NCBI RefSeq assembly: GCF_000519085.1
Contig: NZ_KI912577.1
Location: forward strand, 3,776,035-3,840,034
Origin: Methylobacterium sp. 10
GTDB taxonomy: Bacteria; Pseudomonadota; Alphaproteobacteria; Rhizobiales; Beijerinckiaceae
Direction: 5' to 3'
DNA length: 64,000 bases
Shown: piece after piece, positions 63,768-64,000 of the stretch
Position numbering within the stretch: position 1 is the first letter of the stretch
Layout: each line of letters begins with the position of its first letter
Position numbers and translations under genes: made by a program
The notes under the pieces: generated by a model
Seen by the model: the letters and a program-made list of their open reading frames with translations, nothing else
Databases searched by the model: none
What the model was told of the DNA's origin: nothing

Positions 63768-64000
63768 ATGAGCCGCGGCTTCAAGGCAGGCGTGAGTGTC
63801 GCCGCCATCGTCGGTGCGACGATGGCGCTGGGCGCCTCCGCGCAGGCCTACACGGTCTACGTGACCAACGAGAAGGGCAACTCCGTCAGCGTCATCGACA
63901 CGGCGACGATGGCCGTCACCGGCACCTGGAAGGTCGGCCGGCGCCCGCGCGGGGTGACGACGAGCAAGGACGGCAAGGAGCTGTTCGTCTGCGCCAGCGA
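63768..64000 (+). CDS. YVTN beta-propeller of PQQ-associated system, partial
   Basis: Only the first 77 codons are in the window; the gene runs off the end. It begins with a signal peptide (SRGFKAGVSVAAIVGATMALGASAQA) and the first YVTN repeat (YTVYVTNEKGNSVSVIDTAT). AGGGAGA precedes the ATG. The product is the likely partner of the substrate-binding protein upstream, and a paralogue of the beta-propeller at 56468. Confidence 0.82.
   Translation, partial: MSRGFKAGVSVAAIVGATMALGASAQAYTVYVTNEKGNSVSVIDTATMAVTGTWKVGRRPRGVTTSKDGKELFVCAS

Overview
The window is a GC-rich chromosomal segment from what looks like a methylotrophic alphaproteobacterium of the Methylobacterium/Methylorubrum type. The evidence is the combination of a lanthanide-type methanol dehydrogenase operon (xoxF-xoxG-xoxJ), a complete pqqA-B-CD-E cluster with the pqqC/pqqD fusion typical of that group, an MxaD-like protein, methylofuran genes (mfnB, mfnE) beside methanopterin-associated genes, an OxlT-like oxalate/formate exchanger and a C30-type carotenoid operon. 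The genus is inferred from gene content; no database search was possible. I see no tRNA, rRNA, CRISPR array, prophage or insertion sequence.

Layout. 1-3.2 kb: end of a urease accessory operon (ureE, ureF, ureG) and a ChrA transporter. 3.2-17.1 kb: general functions, including two coupled secreted proteins, nitroreductase, flavin reductase-like protein, a phospholipase A2-like secreted protein, a LysR regulator with a CitE-like gene and a divergent MFS pump, a lytic-transglycosylase-like protein coupled to a DUF2336 protein, an EamA exporter, NAD kinase, CutA, two tiny membrane proteins and OxlT. 17.1-17.8 kb is an AT-rich gap. 17.8-25.6 kb: a seven-gene, tightly overlapping minus-strand operon with two CrtI/CrtN-family desaturases, a DUF2141 protein, an ABC-2 exporter pair, an acyltransferase and a CrtQ-like glycosyltransferase. 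25.7-29.6 kb: TrmH, MaoC, a CDF-like transporter, a metallophosphoesterase, a small protein and pterin carbinolamine dehydratase.

29.9-36.5 kb is the methanol oxidation region: a three-gene NitT/TauT-type ABC transporter of unknown substrate, a 705-bp gap holding the probable xoxF promoter and leader, then xoxF, a strong intercistronic hairpin, xoxG and xoxJ. 36.6-38.8 kb: an L,D-transpeptidase and folate genes folP-folB-folK. 39.0-46.0 kb: a minus-strand block, read from high to low coordinates, of a histidine kinase/OmpR-type response regulator, pqqA, pqqB, pqqCD, pqqE and two unknown exported proteins coupled to pqqE. PqqABCDE makes the PQQ cofactor that XoxF needs, so these two regions are functionally linked.

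46.1-56.3 kb: a small secreted protein, topA, a molybdopterin oxidoreductase with its cytochrome b subunit, pyrB, a HicA-HicB toxin-antitoxin pair lodged between pyrB and a pyrC that lacks key metal ligands, plsY and dprA. 56.5-64 kb returns to C1 metabolism: an MxaD-like protein and a YVTN beta-propeller, a methanopterin/methylofuran block (DUF447, pterin-binding protein, mfnE, mfnB), a DUF3280-like protein, and the start of a PQQ-associated ABC system (substrate-binding protein and a second beta-propeller cut by the window end). GC-rich palindromic repeats with a CCCTCTCC/GGAGAGGG-type core recur between genes, and one of them overlaps a ribosome binding site.
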